Source: Rhodoflexus caldus (lineage in GTDB: Bacteria; Bacteroidota; Bacteroidia; Cytophagales; Thermoflexibacteraceae). Taken from it: a stretch of 64,000 nucleotides of DNA. Positions 1 to 8,469 of this stretch are shown here, in pieces. The stretch is taken from assembly GCF_021206925.1 (NCBI RefSeq), contig NZ_JAJPRF010000009.1, forward strand, positions 62,001 to 126,000, given 5' to 3'. Below the pieces are notes generated by a model. That model searched no databases. It was given only the letters and a program-made list of their open reading frames with translations, and was not told the DNA's origin. Both the position numbers and the translations under genes were made by a program. Every line of letters starts with the position of its first letter. Positions within the stretch are counted from its first letter, which is position 1.

Positions 1-102
1 TTGATTATCAAACTAATCACAAATAATTCGCGTTATAAATCCCAATTCATCATATCGGGATTTTGTGATATGCTGAAAGAGAGAGCGCGTACTGCTGCTA
101 CC

Positions 103-678
103 CTATTTTTGGCGCTCCCGTTCTTGGATTGCTTGCACCAAGTCCTGATACCAGCCCTCGCCGTAGGCGCGAATGAGCGCATCTTTCAAAAAAACATACA
201 AAGGTATGCCGAGATGCTCTCCTAAGGTGCAGGCATCGCCGCAAATGTGCCAGCGGTGGTAGTTCAATGCGTCGTACTCCCCAAACTTGCTGACGCGAAT
301 AGGGTACAAATGGCAGGAAATCGGTTTGCGGAAGTTTGTTTTGCCTGCCAAATATGCCTGCTCAATGCCGCATTTGAGCATACCTTTTTCATCGGTAACA
401 GCATAGGCACACGCCCCCGAAGGTTTTAGCGGGGTGGCATGTTCCCCATCTTGGTCTATCACGTGTGTACCTTGTGATTCTATGGCCGCAATGCCTTCCG
501 CAGTCAAAAAAGGTTTGACACTGTCAAAAATCTGTTCCAGCACAGGCAACTCGTCTTCGGACAAAGGAGCACCGGCATCACCTTCCACGCAACATGCACC
601 TTTGCATTTTTCAATGTGGCATACAAAAAACTTTTCTGCGATGTCGTCGCTCAATACGGTTTGTCCTACGATTAGCAT
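103..678 (-). CDS. DUF3109 family cysteine-rich protein
   Basis: Complete 191-residue protein starting at an ATG (676-678). It matches the DUF3109 family of small cytoplasmic proteins with a YkgJ-like cysteine pattern. Cysteines are visible at C20, C25, C29 and C30 (C-x4-C-x3-CC), followed by further single cysteines in the [19 protein letters not shown] and [10 protein letters not shown] segments. Such a pattern suggests a bound metal or Fe-S cluster, but no ligand has been assigned here. There is no signal peptide or membrane segment. It lies downstream of argD on the same strand but is separated from it by a palindrome that should terminate argD transcription, so it is probably expressed separately. 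The precise function of the family is unknown; family membership is confident. Confidence 0.85.
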   Translation of the reverse strand: MLIVGQTVLSDDIAEKFFVCHIEKCKGACCVEGDAGAPLSEDELPVLEQIFDSVKPFLTAEGIAAIESQGTHVIDQDGEHATPLKPSGACAYAVTDEKGMLKCGIEQAYLAGKTNFRKPISCHLYPIRVSKFGEYDALNYHRWHICGDACTLGEHLGIPLYVFLKDALIRAYGEGWYQDLVQAIQERERQK

Positions 679-699
679 GGCCTGTTAATTTTGATAAAA

Positions 700-732
700 A
701 AACCTGTCAGGTTTCCAAGACCTGACAGGTTT
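700..732 (-). terminator. CCTGTCAGG-type palindrome, probable argD terminator
   Basis: Perfect 13-bp inverted repeat with arms AAACCTGTCAGGT (700-712) and ACCTGACAGGTTT (720-732) and a 7-nt loop. Read on the minus strand it follows the argD stop at 752 and is followed by a run of seven T, as expected for an intrinsic terminator. The same core recurs at other sites in the window. Confidence 0.7.
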
Positions 733-751
733 GGAAGATGTTACCGCAAAA

Positions 752-1897
752 TTAGGCCACAGCCGCCACGTGTTTCTGCATCACCAACCTGAATTTTTCA
801 AGGAACAAGTCTGCATCCTCTTTTTTCAGGTTGAGTGCAGGCAGCAGGCGCATGGTGAATTTATCGGACGATGAACCCGTGAAAATGCGGTGTTCATAGA
901 GCAATTCATCGCGGATGGGGTTGCAGGGCATTTCCAGCACCACGCCGAGCATCAGCCCTCTGCCGCGCACAGTTGCCACGCCGGGCATTTGGCTGATAGC
1001 GGTTTTGAGGTATTCGCCCATTTGAGCAGCGTGAGCCATCAGGTTTTCGGCTTCCATTACCTCCAACACTGCCAGCGCAGCCGCACAAGCCAAATGATTG
1101 CCGCCAAAAGTTGTTCCCAACATGCCGTATTTGGGCTTGAATTTGGGGTGAATCAGCAAACCTGCTACGGGGAAGCCGTTGCCCATGCCTTTGGCAACGG
1201 AAATCAGGTCGGGTTCTACGCCGCTGAATTGGTGCGAAAAGAACTTGCCGGAGCGTCCGTAGCCGCACTGCACGCTGTCGGAAATGAGAACAGCGTTATG
1301 CTTGTCGCAAAGGCGGCGGGCGGTTTGCCAAAACTCATCGCTTGCCACATGAACGCCGCCGACTCCCTGCATACCTTCAATCATAACGGCGCAGGTTTGG
1401 TCATCTACGGCTGCCTCCAAAGCGGCAATATCGTTGTGGGGAATAAAAACGACGTGCTGATTAAAGTTAATCGGCGCAACAATGGCAGGGTTATCCGTTG
1501 CCGCCACTACTCCCGACGTGCGCCCGTGGAATGAGCCTTTCAGCACCACAATTTTGGTGCGCCCGTTGTAGAAGGAAGCCACTTTCAGTGCGTTTTCGTT
1601 GGCTTCTGCGCCCGAGTTGCACATAAACAGCGCGAAATCGGGATGTCCGCACATTTCGCCTAACTTTTTTGCAAGGGCTTCCTGCACAGGATTAATAATG
1701 GAATTGGAATAAAACCCGATTTTATTCAGTTGTTCGGTAATTCGTTTGACATAGTGCGGATGCGTGTGCCCGATGGAAATAACGGCATGGCCGCCGTACA
1801 AATCCAGATATTGGTTGCCCGCTTCATCCCACAGGTATGAGCCCAACGCACGCACAGGTGCAATTCGGTTCAGTTGATAAACGTCAAAAAGATGCAT
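752..1897 (-). CDS. argD: acetylornithine / succinylornithine aminotransferase
   Basis: Class III PLP aminotransferase of 381 residues, taking the ATG at 1897 (protein begins MHLFDVYQLN), which matches family N-termini better than an in-frame start 36 bp upstream. It should convert N-acetyl- or N-succinylornithine and 2-oxoglutarate in arginine synthesis; Bacteroidota often use the succinylated route, and the sequence does not decide between them. Visible motifs are the SGAEANE phosphate-binding segment near residue 95, the cofactor aspartate D207 in ISDSVQCGYGRSG, and the Schiff-base lysine K236 in SVAKGMGNGFP. The gene is not in an arginine operon: argC lies about 58 kb away in this window on the other strand, and the neighbours are DUF3109 and DUF3127 genes. 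Confidence 0.9.
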   Translation of the reverse strand: MHLFDVYQLNRIAPVRALGSYLWDEAGNQYLDLYGGHAVISIGHTHPHYVKRITEQLNKIGFYSNSIINPVQEALAKKLGEMCGHPDFALFMCNSGAEANENALKVASFYNGRTKIVVLKGSFHGRTSGVVAATDNPAIVAPINFNQHVVFIPHNDIAALEAAVDDQTCAVMIEGMQGVGGVHVASDEFWQTARRLCDKHNAVLISDSVQCGYGRSGKFFSHQFSGVEPDLISVAKGMGNGFPVAGLLIHPKFKPKYGMLGTTFGGNHLACAAALAVLEVMEAENLMAHAAQMGEYLKTAISQMPGVATVRGRGLMLGVVLEMPCNPIRDELLYEHRIFTGSSSDKFTMRLLPALNLKKEDADLFLEKFRLVMQKHVAAVA

Positions 1898-1961
1898 GGC
1901 AATTTTGTAATGGAATAAATAAAAAACGAACACGCCGCAGCAGGCCGGCTGCTACGTCGCA

Positions 1962-2336
1962 TTAAAAAGGCAAATCATCATCGCCGCCGGAAACCAACTG
2001 AAAGCCGCCAAAGTCTTCCTCCGGTGGCGGAACATCGCGGCCGCCCGTGGCAGCAGGAGCAGCACTTTCCACGCGCCATGCCTCCAAGTTGGTGAAATAG
2101 GTTGTATTGCCGTCTTTGGTATAAGGTCTGCCACGAAGGGTAAAACTTACTTTTACTTCATCACCGACCGACATGCCGTCCAGCAAACTGCATTTGTCCT
2201 GTGTGAGTTGAAATTTGATAAATTCACTGTACGCGCCATTAGGCAATTCTACCACAAATTCGCGTTTGCGAAATTTTTCGGTTACTTGTTGCGTATCATA
2301 AATAACTGTAAGCTTTCCTTTTGCTTCGTATGACAT
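1962..2336 (-). CDS. DUF3127 OB-fold-like protein with SSB-like acidic tail
   Basis: A 124-residue protein beginning MSYEAKGKLTVIYDTQQVTE. It belongs to DUF3127, a Bacteroidota family of small beta-rich proteins resembling OB-fold single-stranded-DNA-binding proteins. Residues 1-90 form the conserved domain. A flexible Ala/Gly/Pro linker follows, and the protein ends in DDDLPF, almost the same as the C-terminal tip of bacterial SSB (DDDIPF), which recruits repair and replication proteins. ssDNA binding and partner recruitment are inferences, not shown. The next minus-strand gene, argD, starts only about 65 bp downstream, so the two may be cotranscribed although no functional link is evident. 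Confidence 0.85.
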   Translation of the reverse strand: MSYEAKGKLTVIYDTQQVTEKFRKREFVVELPNGAYSEFIKFQLTQDKCSLLDGMSVGDEVKVSFTLRGRPYTKDGNTTYFTNLEAWRVESAAPAATGGRDVPPPEEDFGGFQLVSGGDDDLPF

Positions 2337-2562
2337 GCGGATGAAAGAGTGATTAGGTGAAATTTCGCTTAAAAATAGTAACTTTTCTTAGTTTTGCTCA
2401 ATTTTTGACAGATTCTCAAACAGATACTGCCGAACAGTGGCGTATCGGCTCTCAAATACTCGCGCATGACACAGATTTACCTGTAACAATTACCCTGAGC
2501 AATCCGCACCTGCTGCGTGCACTGCCGAATTTGTGTTTAAACCATAATTAGCTGACAATCAG

Positions 2563-5511
2563 ATGTATCAAAAACAGGCAATACGTATGTACTTGTTGCT
2601 GTTGAGCTGGATGTTTATTGTCCTGACGGCCCCTGCGCAACAAACACTCAACTTCACCGACCCCTCGCTTGACTTCCGCAAAGGAATGGACTTGTACGAA
2701 CGCGGCCACTATGTCGGCGCAAGACAACAATTTGAGGCCTACATCCGCCGCAATTTGCAGGATGAACGCCAAATTGAGGCGGAATACTATGCCTGCATGT
2801 GTGCCATGAAAGAGCAAAGCCCCGACTTCAACCTGATGTTAGAAAACTTTGTGCGCAAATATCCCACGCACCTGATGGCACGCAATGCTTATCGCACCAT
2901 CGGGCTTTCGTACTACGACGAGGGCGTGTACACGGAAGCATACCAATACTTAGAGCGCGTTTATCGGCCTGCGGGCAAGTCGGAAGAAGATGCTGAAATA
3001 GCCTTTAAATTAGGTTACAGTTATTTTTCCGAACAAAAATACCAACTGGCGCAAGGCGTATTCAACCGATTGAAAAGCGGTGGCAGCAGCTACGCAACCG
3101 CAGCAAGCTATTACGCAGGCTACATTGCCTTTCAGGACAAGCGCTATCAGGAAGCGCTGCCCGACTTGGAGCGCGCCGCCACCGACAGCCGCTACACAGA
3201 CGAGGCTAATGCACTGATTTTCACCATCCACTACCTCCGCCGCGACTATAACCGCGTCATCGGTTTTGCCGAACAATTGGAGCGACAAGGCAAAAAAGTT
3301 CCTGCCAACCTGCAAGCACCTCTTGCCGACAGCTATTATGCTGCCAACCGCTGCGATAAAGCCCTGCCTTTACTGGAAGCACTCGCCCGTCAGAAAAGCA
3401 ACGACCGCTCCATGTATTACAGGCTGGGGCATTGCTACACGCTCAGCAAGCAGCCGCAACAAGCCGCTAATGCTTACGGCAGAGTGGCAGAGGGCAACGA
3501 TTCGCTCGCACAAATGGCTGCCTACCAAATGGCACTTAACTATATTGATTTGCGGCAGCAACAGGCAGCGGCCAATGCTTTCAAACGTGCCCGCGACCTG
3601 AACTTTGACCGTCGCCTGCGCGAACTGGGGGCTTACAACTTCGTCAAGGCCAATTTTGAGATGAAAAACTACTCCGATGTGATTGACGGCGCTACCTTCT
3701 ACGAACAGCAATTTCCGCAAGGCGAGTACATGGACGAAATCTCTTATCTGAAAAGTGAAGCGTACATCAGCGGCGGCAATTATGCGGGAGCTTTGCGATA
3801 CATCGAACAGATTCGCAACCCGAATCAACGCCTGCAAGCCGCTTATCAGCGCATTGCCTTTAACTATGCCGCCGTTTTGTACAACGAAGAAAAGTTTGCA
3901 CAAGCCATTGAAGCGCTGCAAAAGTCGCTGCGAAGGCCGATAGCCGGCGACTTGGTGCAGGCAGCACACTTCTGGATGGGAGAAAGCCTCGTTCGTCAGG
4001 ATAAGCCGGATGAGGCTACCCGCGCCTACAATCAGGTAGCCAACACCGCCAAAGAATATCCCACCGCTGTTTATGCCTTGGGTTACATCGCCTTCAACAA
4101 AGAAAACTATGCACAGGCAGAACAATTGTTCAGGCAGTTTCTCAACCTGAACAGCCGACAGAACCGCGCCGATGCCCAAACCCGCATAGGCGACTGCCGC
4201 TACATCAACCGCGATTTCAGGGATGCGCTATCGTTCTACAATCAGGCATTGACAGGAGCCGGAGCCGACACCGACTACATCAATTATCAGATAGCACTGT
4301 GTAACGTAGGCTTGCAAAGTCGCGATGAAGCCATCCGCATTTTAGACCGTATTATAGCCAACCGCAGTTCACGCATGGCAGCTTCGGCAATATTTGTAAA
4401 AGCCGAATTGCAATTTGAGGCCGAGCGCAAAGATTTAGCAGTCCGTACCTATTCACAGCTTATTGCCGACCACCCCAACAGCGAACAGGTGCCCGATGCG
4501 CTGTTTAAACGGGGAATGGCATACGGCATTTTAGGGCAAAACAATCAGGCCATTGCCGACTACAAAGCCATTTTAGACCGTTTCCCCATGCACCCGAATG
4601 CAGCGGAGGCCATAAATTCCTTACAGGAAATGAATGACCGAGGCGTACCTGTGCCCGATTTTGAGCGCTATAAACAGGCCTACATCCGCAATAATCCGGA
4701 GAGTAACACATCTATACAATTGGACTTCAAGAGCGCACGCGTGCCTTATGACAACGGCAACTATGCCGCAGCCATTCATACGCTGAACGACTTTATCAAA
4801 CGATATCCGGCCTCCGCCTTCACCGATGAGGCACGATTCATGCTTGCTTTCTCAATGGACGAAATAGGCGATAAACGCGGCGCTATTCAGCAATACAGCC
4901 TTGTGAGAGGCAGCAACAGCCTTCGGTCGGGTTTGCGCGCCGCCGAGCTGGAACTTGAACTTGGCGATGCACAGGCTGCATTTAACCGCTACCGCAGCTT
5001 GCAGCCACAGGCTACCGATAACCGCAATTTGGCACGTGTGATGATAGGCCTTATCCGCTCCTCGTTCCAAATAGGTCAAACTGCCCAAACAGAAGCCTAC
5101 TGCAACGATGTGATTTCCCGCAACCTGTCTGTCGGAGGAGCGCGTGCCGTAGCAGAATTGCACCTTGGCAAAATCATGCTGGAACGCACACAACCCGACC
5201 GTGCACTGGCACAGTTTCGTCAGGTAGCCAACAACTACACCGATGCCAGTGGTGCCGAGGCGTTGTATTTGGCAGGCACGACCTTGCGGCTGCAAAAAAA
5301 TTACAATGCTTCCATCAACGAACTGACCAAAATGAAAACACAGTTCGAGCATCATCCCGATTGGGTGGCCGAGGCCTTCCTGCTGATTGCCGAGAACTAC
5401 ATTGACCTGAACAATCTCTTTCAGGCACGCGCCACGCTCAACTCCATCATAGACTACACCAAAGACGAAACCATTAAGCAACGTGCACGCAAGCGCCTGA
5501 GCGAACTATGA
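2563..5511 (+). CDS. exported tetratricopeptide-repeat protein (982 aa)
   Basis: A very long TPR protein. The ATG at 2563 gives MYQKQAIRMYLLLLSW; a second in-frame ATG at 2587 would place the hydrophobic signal peptide (ending near APAQQ) right at the N-terminus, and either start is possible. From about residue 30 to the end the chain is a continuous series of TPR-type helix pairs, including ATDSRYTDEA, ALGYIAFNKENYAQAEQLF and YPTAVYALGY segments. Such solenoids act as periplasmic or outer-membrane scaffolds. It is followed by an outer-membrane barrel gene and an HU/SPOR gene on the same strand, which suggests an envelope assembly or division role. No enzymatic motif was seen. Confidence 0.85.
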   Translation: MYQKQAIRMYLLLLSWMFIVLTAPAQQTLNFTDPSLDFRKGMDLYERGHYVGARQQFEAYIRRNLQDERQIEAEYYACMCAMKEQSPDFNLMLENFVRKYPTHLMARNAYRTIGLSYYDEGVYTEAYQYLERVYRPAGKSEEDAEIAFKLGYSYFSEQKYQLAQGVFNRLKSGGSSYATAASYYAGYIAFQDKRYQEALPDLERAATDSRYTDEANALIFTIHYLRRDYNRVIGFAEQLERQGKKVPANLQAPLADSYYAANRCDKALPLLEALARQKSNDRSMYYRLGHCYTLSKQPQQAANAYGRVAEGNDSLAQMAAYQMALNYIDLRQQQAAANAFKRARDLNFDRRLRELGAYNFVKANFEMKNYSDVIDGATFYEQQFPQGEYMDEISYLKSEAYISGGNYAGALRYIEQIRNPNQRLQAAYQRIAFNYAAVLYNEEKFAQAIEALQKSLRRPIAGDLVQAAHFWMGESLVRQDKPDEATRAYNQVANTAKEYPTAVYALGYIAFNKENYAQAEQLFRQFLNLNSRQNRADAQTRIGDCRYINRDFRDALSFYNQALTGAGADTDYINYQIALCNVGLQSRDEAIRILDRIIANRSSRMAASAIFVKAELQFEAERKDLAVRTYSQLIADHPNSEQVPDALFKRGMAYGILGQNNQAIADYKAILDRFPMHPNAAEAINSLQEMNDRGVPVPDFERYKQAYIRNNPESNTSIQLDFKSARVPYDNGNYAAAIHTLNDFIKRYPASAFTDEARFMLAFSMDEIGDKRGAIQQYSLVRGSNSLRSGLRAAELELELGDAQAAFNRYRSLQPQATDNRNLARVMIGLIRSSFQIGQTAQTEAYCNDVISRNLSVGGARAVAELHLGKIMLERTQPDRALAQFRQVANNYTDASGAEALYLAGTTLRLQKNYNASINELTKMKTQFEHHPDWVAEAFLLIAENYIDLNNLFQARATLNSIIDYTKDETIKQRARKRLSEL

Positions 5512-5634
5512 CGGTTAGCACATAAACAGCGGATTGCGCCAATCAAAACGGATTTTACTTGGAAAGCAAACACACAAAATCGGCGTAAACTCGTGCAACC
5601 CGGCCGCAATCAGCGTTCAAAACAACAATATGCC

Positions 5635-7272
5635 ATGAAAAAAATTTTGATAATATTGTGGTTGGTTATGCCGCTTTCGGCAGCCGCCCAGAAATTAGAC
5701 GAAGGAAAATTTGAGGTAGAAAAAGAGCGCGTACTGCGACTTTCCAAAGCATCGCGCAGCTTTGAGCGAATGCCCAAGACGGAACTTTCCGAAGGCAACA
5801 CCGCTCAGCAATACCAGTTGCCGCGCTTTAACTATGCCTTGCCTTTGCTGGCAGTCAATACTTCGCCCTTGCGCCAGCAAGTAGCGCCCAAAAAGGATGA
5901 AAACCCCTTCCGCAACCTTGCCAAGGCGGGTTTTGGGAATTACAATTCTCCCTATGCAGAACTATTCCTGACCGCACCAAAAGATGCCGATTGGCAGTAT
6001 AAGGTGCACGGACTGCATTTTTCCTCACAAACCGGTCCTGTGGACGGTAAAAACTCAGGTAACAGCCTGAACCAAATTCACGGCGAGCTTGCCAAATTTA
6101 TGGACAACGGCAAAATTTACGGCAGCGCCACCTACCGCCGCGACGGGCTGCATTTCTACGGCTACAGCCCCTTGCGCAGCGGCACCGTTGAACGCGGCGA
6201 TATCCGCCAAACTTTCTCGCTGACCGAAATCAGAGCCGGCTATGAAAACACAGACCCCGACGCAACTTTCCGCTACAAAGCCGAGGGCGGCTTTTACCTG
6301 TTTACTGACCGCTACAAGGCCAATGAGGCAGCATTTCAACTTGCGGGCAACTTAGACGCAAAACTCGGCGAAACCTCTTATCTGACCACCGACCTTTCAT
6401 TAGACCTCATCAACCGCCGCGACGAGGTCGGCGGGCAAACACGCAACCTGTTCATTTTCACACCCAAATATGAAATGCGGCAGGAAGGTTTCACCATCAG
6501 CGCGGGCGTGCGTGCCGTAGCAGACGGCGACTCGCTTACCAACCAACCCAAAGGCAGATTCTACCCCGTTATTCATGCCTCTGCCGATTTGGTGGAAGAC
6601 CGCCTGACAGCGTTTGCCTCATTGGAAGGTAACACTATCCGCCGCACCTTTCGCAGCATGGCAGAAGAAAACTCCTTCTTAGGCCCCAATGTAGGACTGG
6701 CTCATACGAACCAATTGTGGGAAGCTACGGGCGGCCTACGCGGCAACATTTCCGCACAATTGGGCTTTCAGATAAAAGGAAGCTACGGCGTTTATCGCAA
6801 CCTGCACTTTTTTGCCAACAGCGCGGCAGATTCCAGCAAGTTTAACATCCTGTATGACAGAAGCAAAGTGCCTGTTTTTCAAGTACATGGCGAACTGAGC
6901 TATGCCACGGGCGGCTTGAAACTCATCGGCAAAACAGGATTTTTCGGCTATAACACGCAAGACTTGGCGCGCCCTTGGCATCGTCCGCTATTCACTGCCA
7001 ATTTGAATGCTTCTTACCTGATAGAGAACAAGTTGCGCGTCAGTTCGGAGTTTTACCACTTGGCCGGCATCAGGGCATTCAGCCCGCGCACAGGCGCTCA
7101 AATCAGCCTGAAGCCGATTTTTGACCTCAACTTACAGATTGACTATTTTATTAACAATCAGTTCTCCGTATTTCTGGGAGGTTACAACCTGTTTTCGCAG
7201 CGCTACCAGCGGTTCCTGAACTACGATATGCGCCAACTGACCGTATTAGGAGGGGTCGGAATTGCTTTTTAG
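5635..7272 (+). CDS. outer-membrane beta-barrel protein, TonB-receptor-like
   Basis: A 545-residue protein when started at the ATG at 5635 (MKKILIILWLVMPLSAAAQ, a typical signal peptide ending AAAQ). Apart from a proline-rich lead region (about 20-100), the rest consists of alternating amphipathic strands separated by charged or Gly/Asn turns, and it ends in phenylalanine (GGVGIAF) as outer-membrane barrels do. It resembles the barrel part of TonB-dependent receptors but has no recognisable plug domain or TonB box, so transport through TonB is doubtful. It lies 123 bp after the large TPR gene and about 100 bp before the HU/SPOR gene, and may be the outer-membrane partner of the TPR protein. 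Specific function unknown. Confidence 0.75.
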   Translation: MKKILIILWLVMPLSAAAQKLDEGKFEVEKERVLRLSKASRSFERMPKTELSEGNTAQQYQLPRFNYALPLLAVNTSPLRQQVAPKKDENPFRNLAKAGFGNYNSPYAELFLTAPKDADWQYKVHGLHFSSQTGPVDGKNSGNSLNQIHGELAKFMDNGKIYGSATYRRDGLHFYGYSPLRSGTVERGDIRQTFSLTEIRAGYENTDPDATFRYKAEGGFYLFTDRYKANEAAFQLAGNLDAKLGETSYLTTDLSLDLINRRDEVGGQTRNLFIFTPKYEMRQEGFTISAGVRAVADGDSLTNQPKGRFYPVIHASADLVEDRLTAFASLEGNTIRRTFRSMAEENSFLGPNVGLAHTNQLWEATGGLRGNISAQLGFQIKGSYGVYRNLHFFANSAADSSKFNILYDRSKVPVFQVHGELSYATGGLKLIGKTGFFGYNTQDLARPWHRPLFTANLNASYLIENKLRVSSEFYHLAGIRAFSPRTGAQISLKPIFDLNLQIDYFINNQFSVFLGGYNLFSQRYQRFLNYDMRQLTVLGGVGIAF

Positions 7273-7373
7273 GCGCTGATTGGCTTAATTTGAAAACAAT
7301 ATTGCCTTGTTCGGCAGTCAAAGTCCCTGGCAGACACTGCCGTACTCTATGTACCCCCTAAACAAGATTGACA

Positions 7374-8456
7374 ATGGACAACCATATTCGCCAACTGTTG
7401 AGTAAAGAAAACCACCTAACCGTGCCAAGGTTAGGCACGTTTGCTGCGCATCATATCACCGCTCAAATTCTCAAAGATGATGGGGTTATTCTTCCGCCGC
7501 GCAAACAAGTAACATTTGACGATACGGAACAGGAAGACAGCAGCAATGCTTTTCAAAACTACGTCATCAGAACGGAACAGATTGGCGTTGATGAATTTAA
7601 CAAAAACTTGGAAGCCTATGTCAATAAAATCAATGAGCAAATCAGCCGATACGGCCTCTATGAAATTCCGGGTGTAGGCTATCTGAAACGCAACGCTGAC
7701 GGCAAGCTGCTGATTGAAAACAACACCGACTACAACCTGCTCGACAGCGGTTACGGCCTGCCCAAACTGGCCGCCCGCCCGATTCAGGCAGCAGAGCCGC
7801 AAAAGGGCAAGCCTGTTAAAGATGAACCCGCACAGCAAACAAACGCTCAGGAACAACCCGACCATACGCAACAAACCGCCCAAGAAAGCGCTCAAACCAT
7901 CCCTGCCGCCGGTAGCGGAAAAAACAACAATGCCGATAAGGTGTGGTGGTTAGCCATGATTCCGCTGATTATGCTGTTTGTTTTTCTCATCTACCTGATG
8001 GTGGATGAAACCGCACAGTTGCAATTCCGTGCGTGGGTGAGCGGGGACTCGCAGGAACAAGTCATCACCGAACTTCCACAAGAAGAGAACACGGGCGGCA
8101 ATATACCCGTTGATGAAAATACCGACATTAACAGCGGAAGCGACAATAATTTTTCCGACAACAGCACCCTTGCAGAACCCGAACCCGAAACGCAACCCGA
8201 ACCCGTCAAACCTGCCGTTACCGAATCTAAGGGCGGCTATATGGTAGTTCTTGGTAGCCTTGCCAAAGAGTCGGCTGCCCAAAAAGTACAAAAAGAACTT
8301 GCCGAAAAAGGTATAGAAACAGAAATTATTTACAACAGCGAAAGAAAAACCTATCGCATTGCCATCACGGGTTTAAGCGAAGCTGCCGCAAAAAGCAAGC
8401 GCGAGGAGTTGTTGGAACTTGTACCGGCAGCATGGATAGCCAAGCCCAACCAGTAA
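7374..8456 (+). CDS. CCDC81-type HU domain and SPOR domain membrane protein
   Basis: A 360-residue protein from the ATG at 7374; a TTG six bases upstream is an alternative. Residues 1-45 carry an HU-like CCDC81 domain (LTVPRLGTFAAHH). A second HU-like half follows around 90-120 (YGLYEIPGVGYL), then a Gln/Pro/Ala-rich linker. A single membrane helix lies near residues 185-210, then an acidic Pro/Glu/Asn linker. A C-terminal SPOR domain (GGYMVVLGSLAKES to the end) should bind denuded septal peptidoglycan. The topology is therefore a cytoplasmic HU part and a periplasmic SPOR part, a combination known in Bacteroidota and likely related to cell division or chromosome-envelope linkage. The exact role is not established. 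The histidine kinase gene starts 13 bp downstream. Confidence 0.85.
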   Translation: MDNHIRQLLSKENHLTVPRLGTFAAHHITAQILKDDGVILPPRKQVTFDDTEQEDSSNAFQNYVIRTEQIGVDEFNKNLEAYVNKINEQISRYGLYEIPGVGYLKRNADGKLLIENNTDYNLLDSGYGLPKLAARPIQAAEPQKGKPVKDEPAQQTNAQEQPDHTQQTAQESAQTIPAAGSGKNNNADKVWWLAMIPLIMLFVFLIYLMVDETAQLQFRAWVSGDSQEQVITELPQEENTGGNIPVDENTDINSGSDNNFSDNSTLAEPEPETQPEPVKPAVTESKGGYMVVLGSLAKESAAQKVQKELAEKGIETEIIYNSERKTYRIAITGLSEAAAKSKREELLELVPAAWIAKPNQ

Positions 8457-8469
8457 GCCAAATAAGCGC

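Noticed and set aside
1-102. Possible gene at the left edge
   Set aside because: The plus-strand frame from base 1 runs into the DUF3109 gene on the other strand and has no recognisable motif; only a short ATCACAAA / TTTGTGAT pair was noticed.
2357-2551. 64-codon plus-strand frame before the large TPR gene
   Set aside because: No ATG start, no recognisable family and ordinary intergenic composition; it may be chance reading of the promoter region.
4852-5481. 209-codon minus-strand frame opposite the TPR gene
   Set aside because: Entirely antisense to a strong coding region and without domain features; a shadow of the TPR codons.
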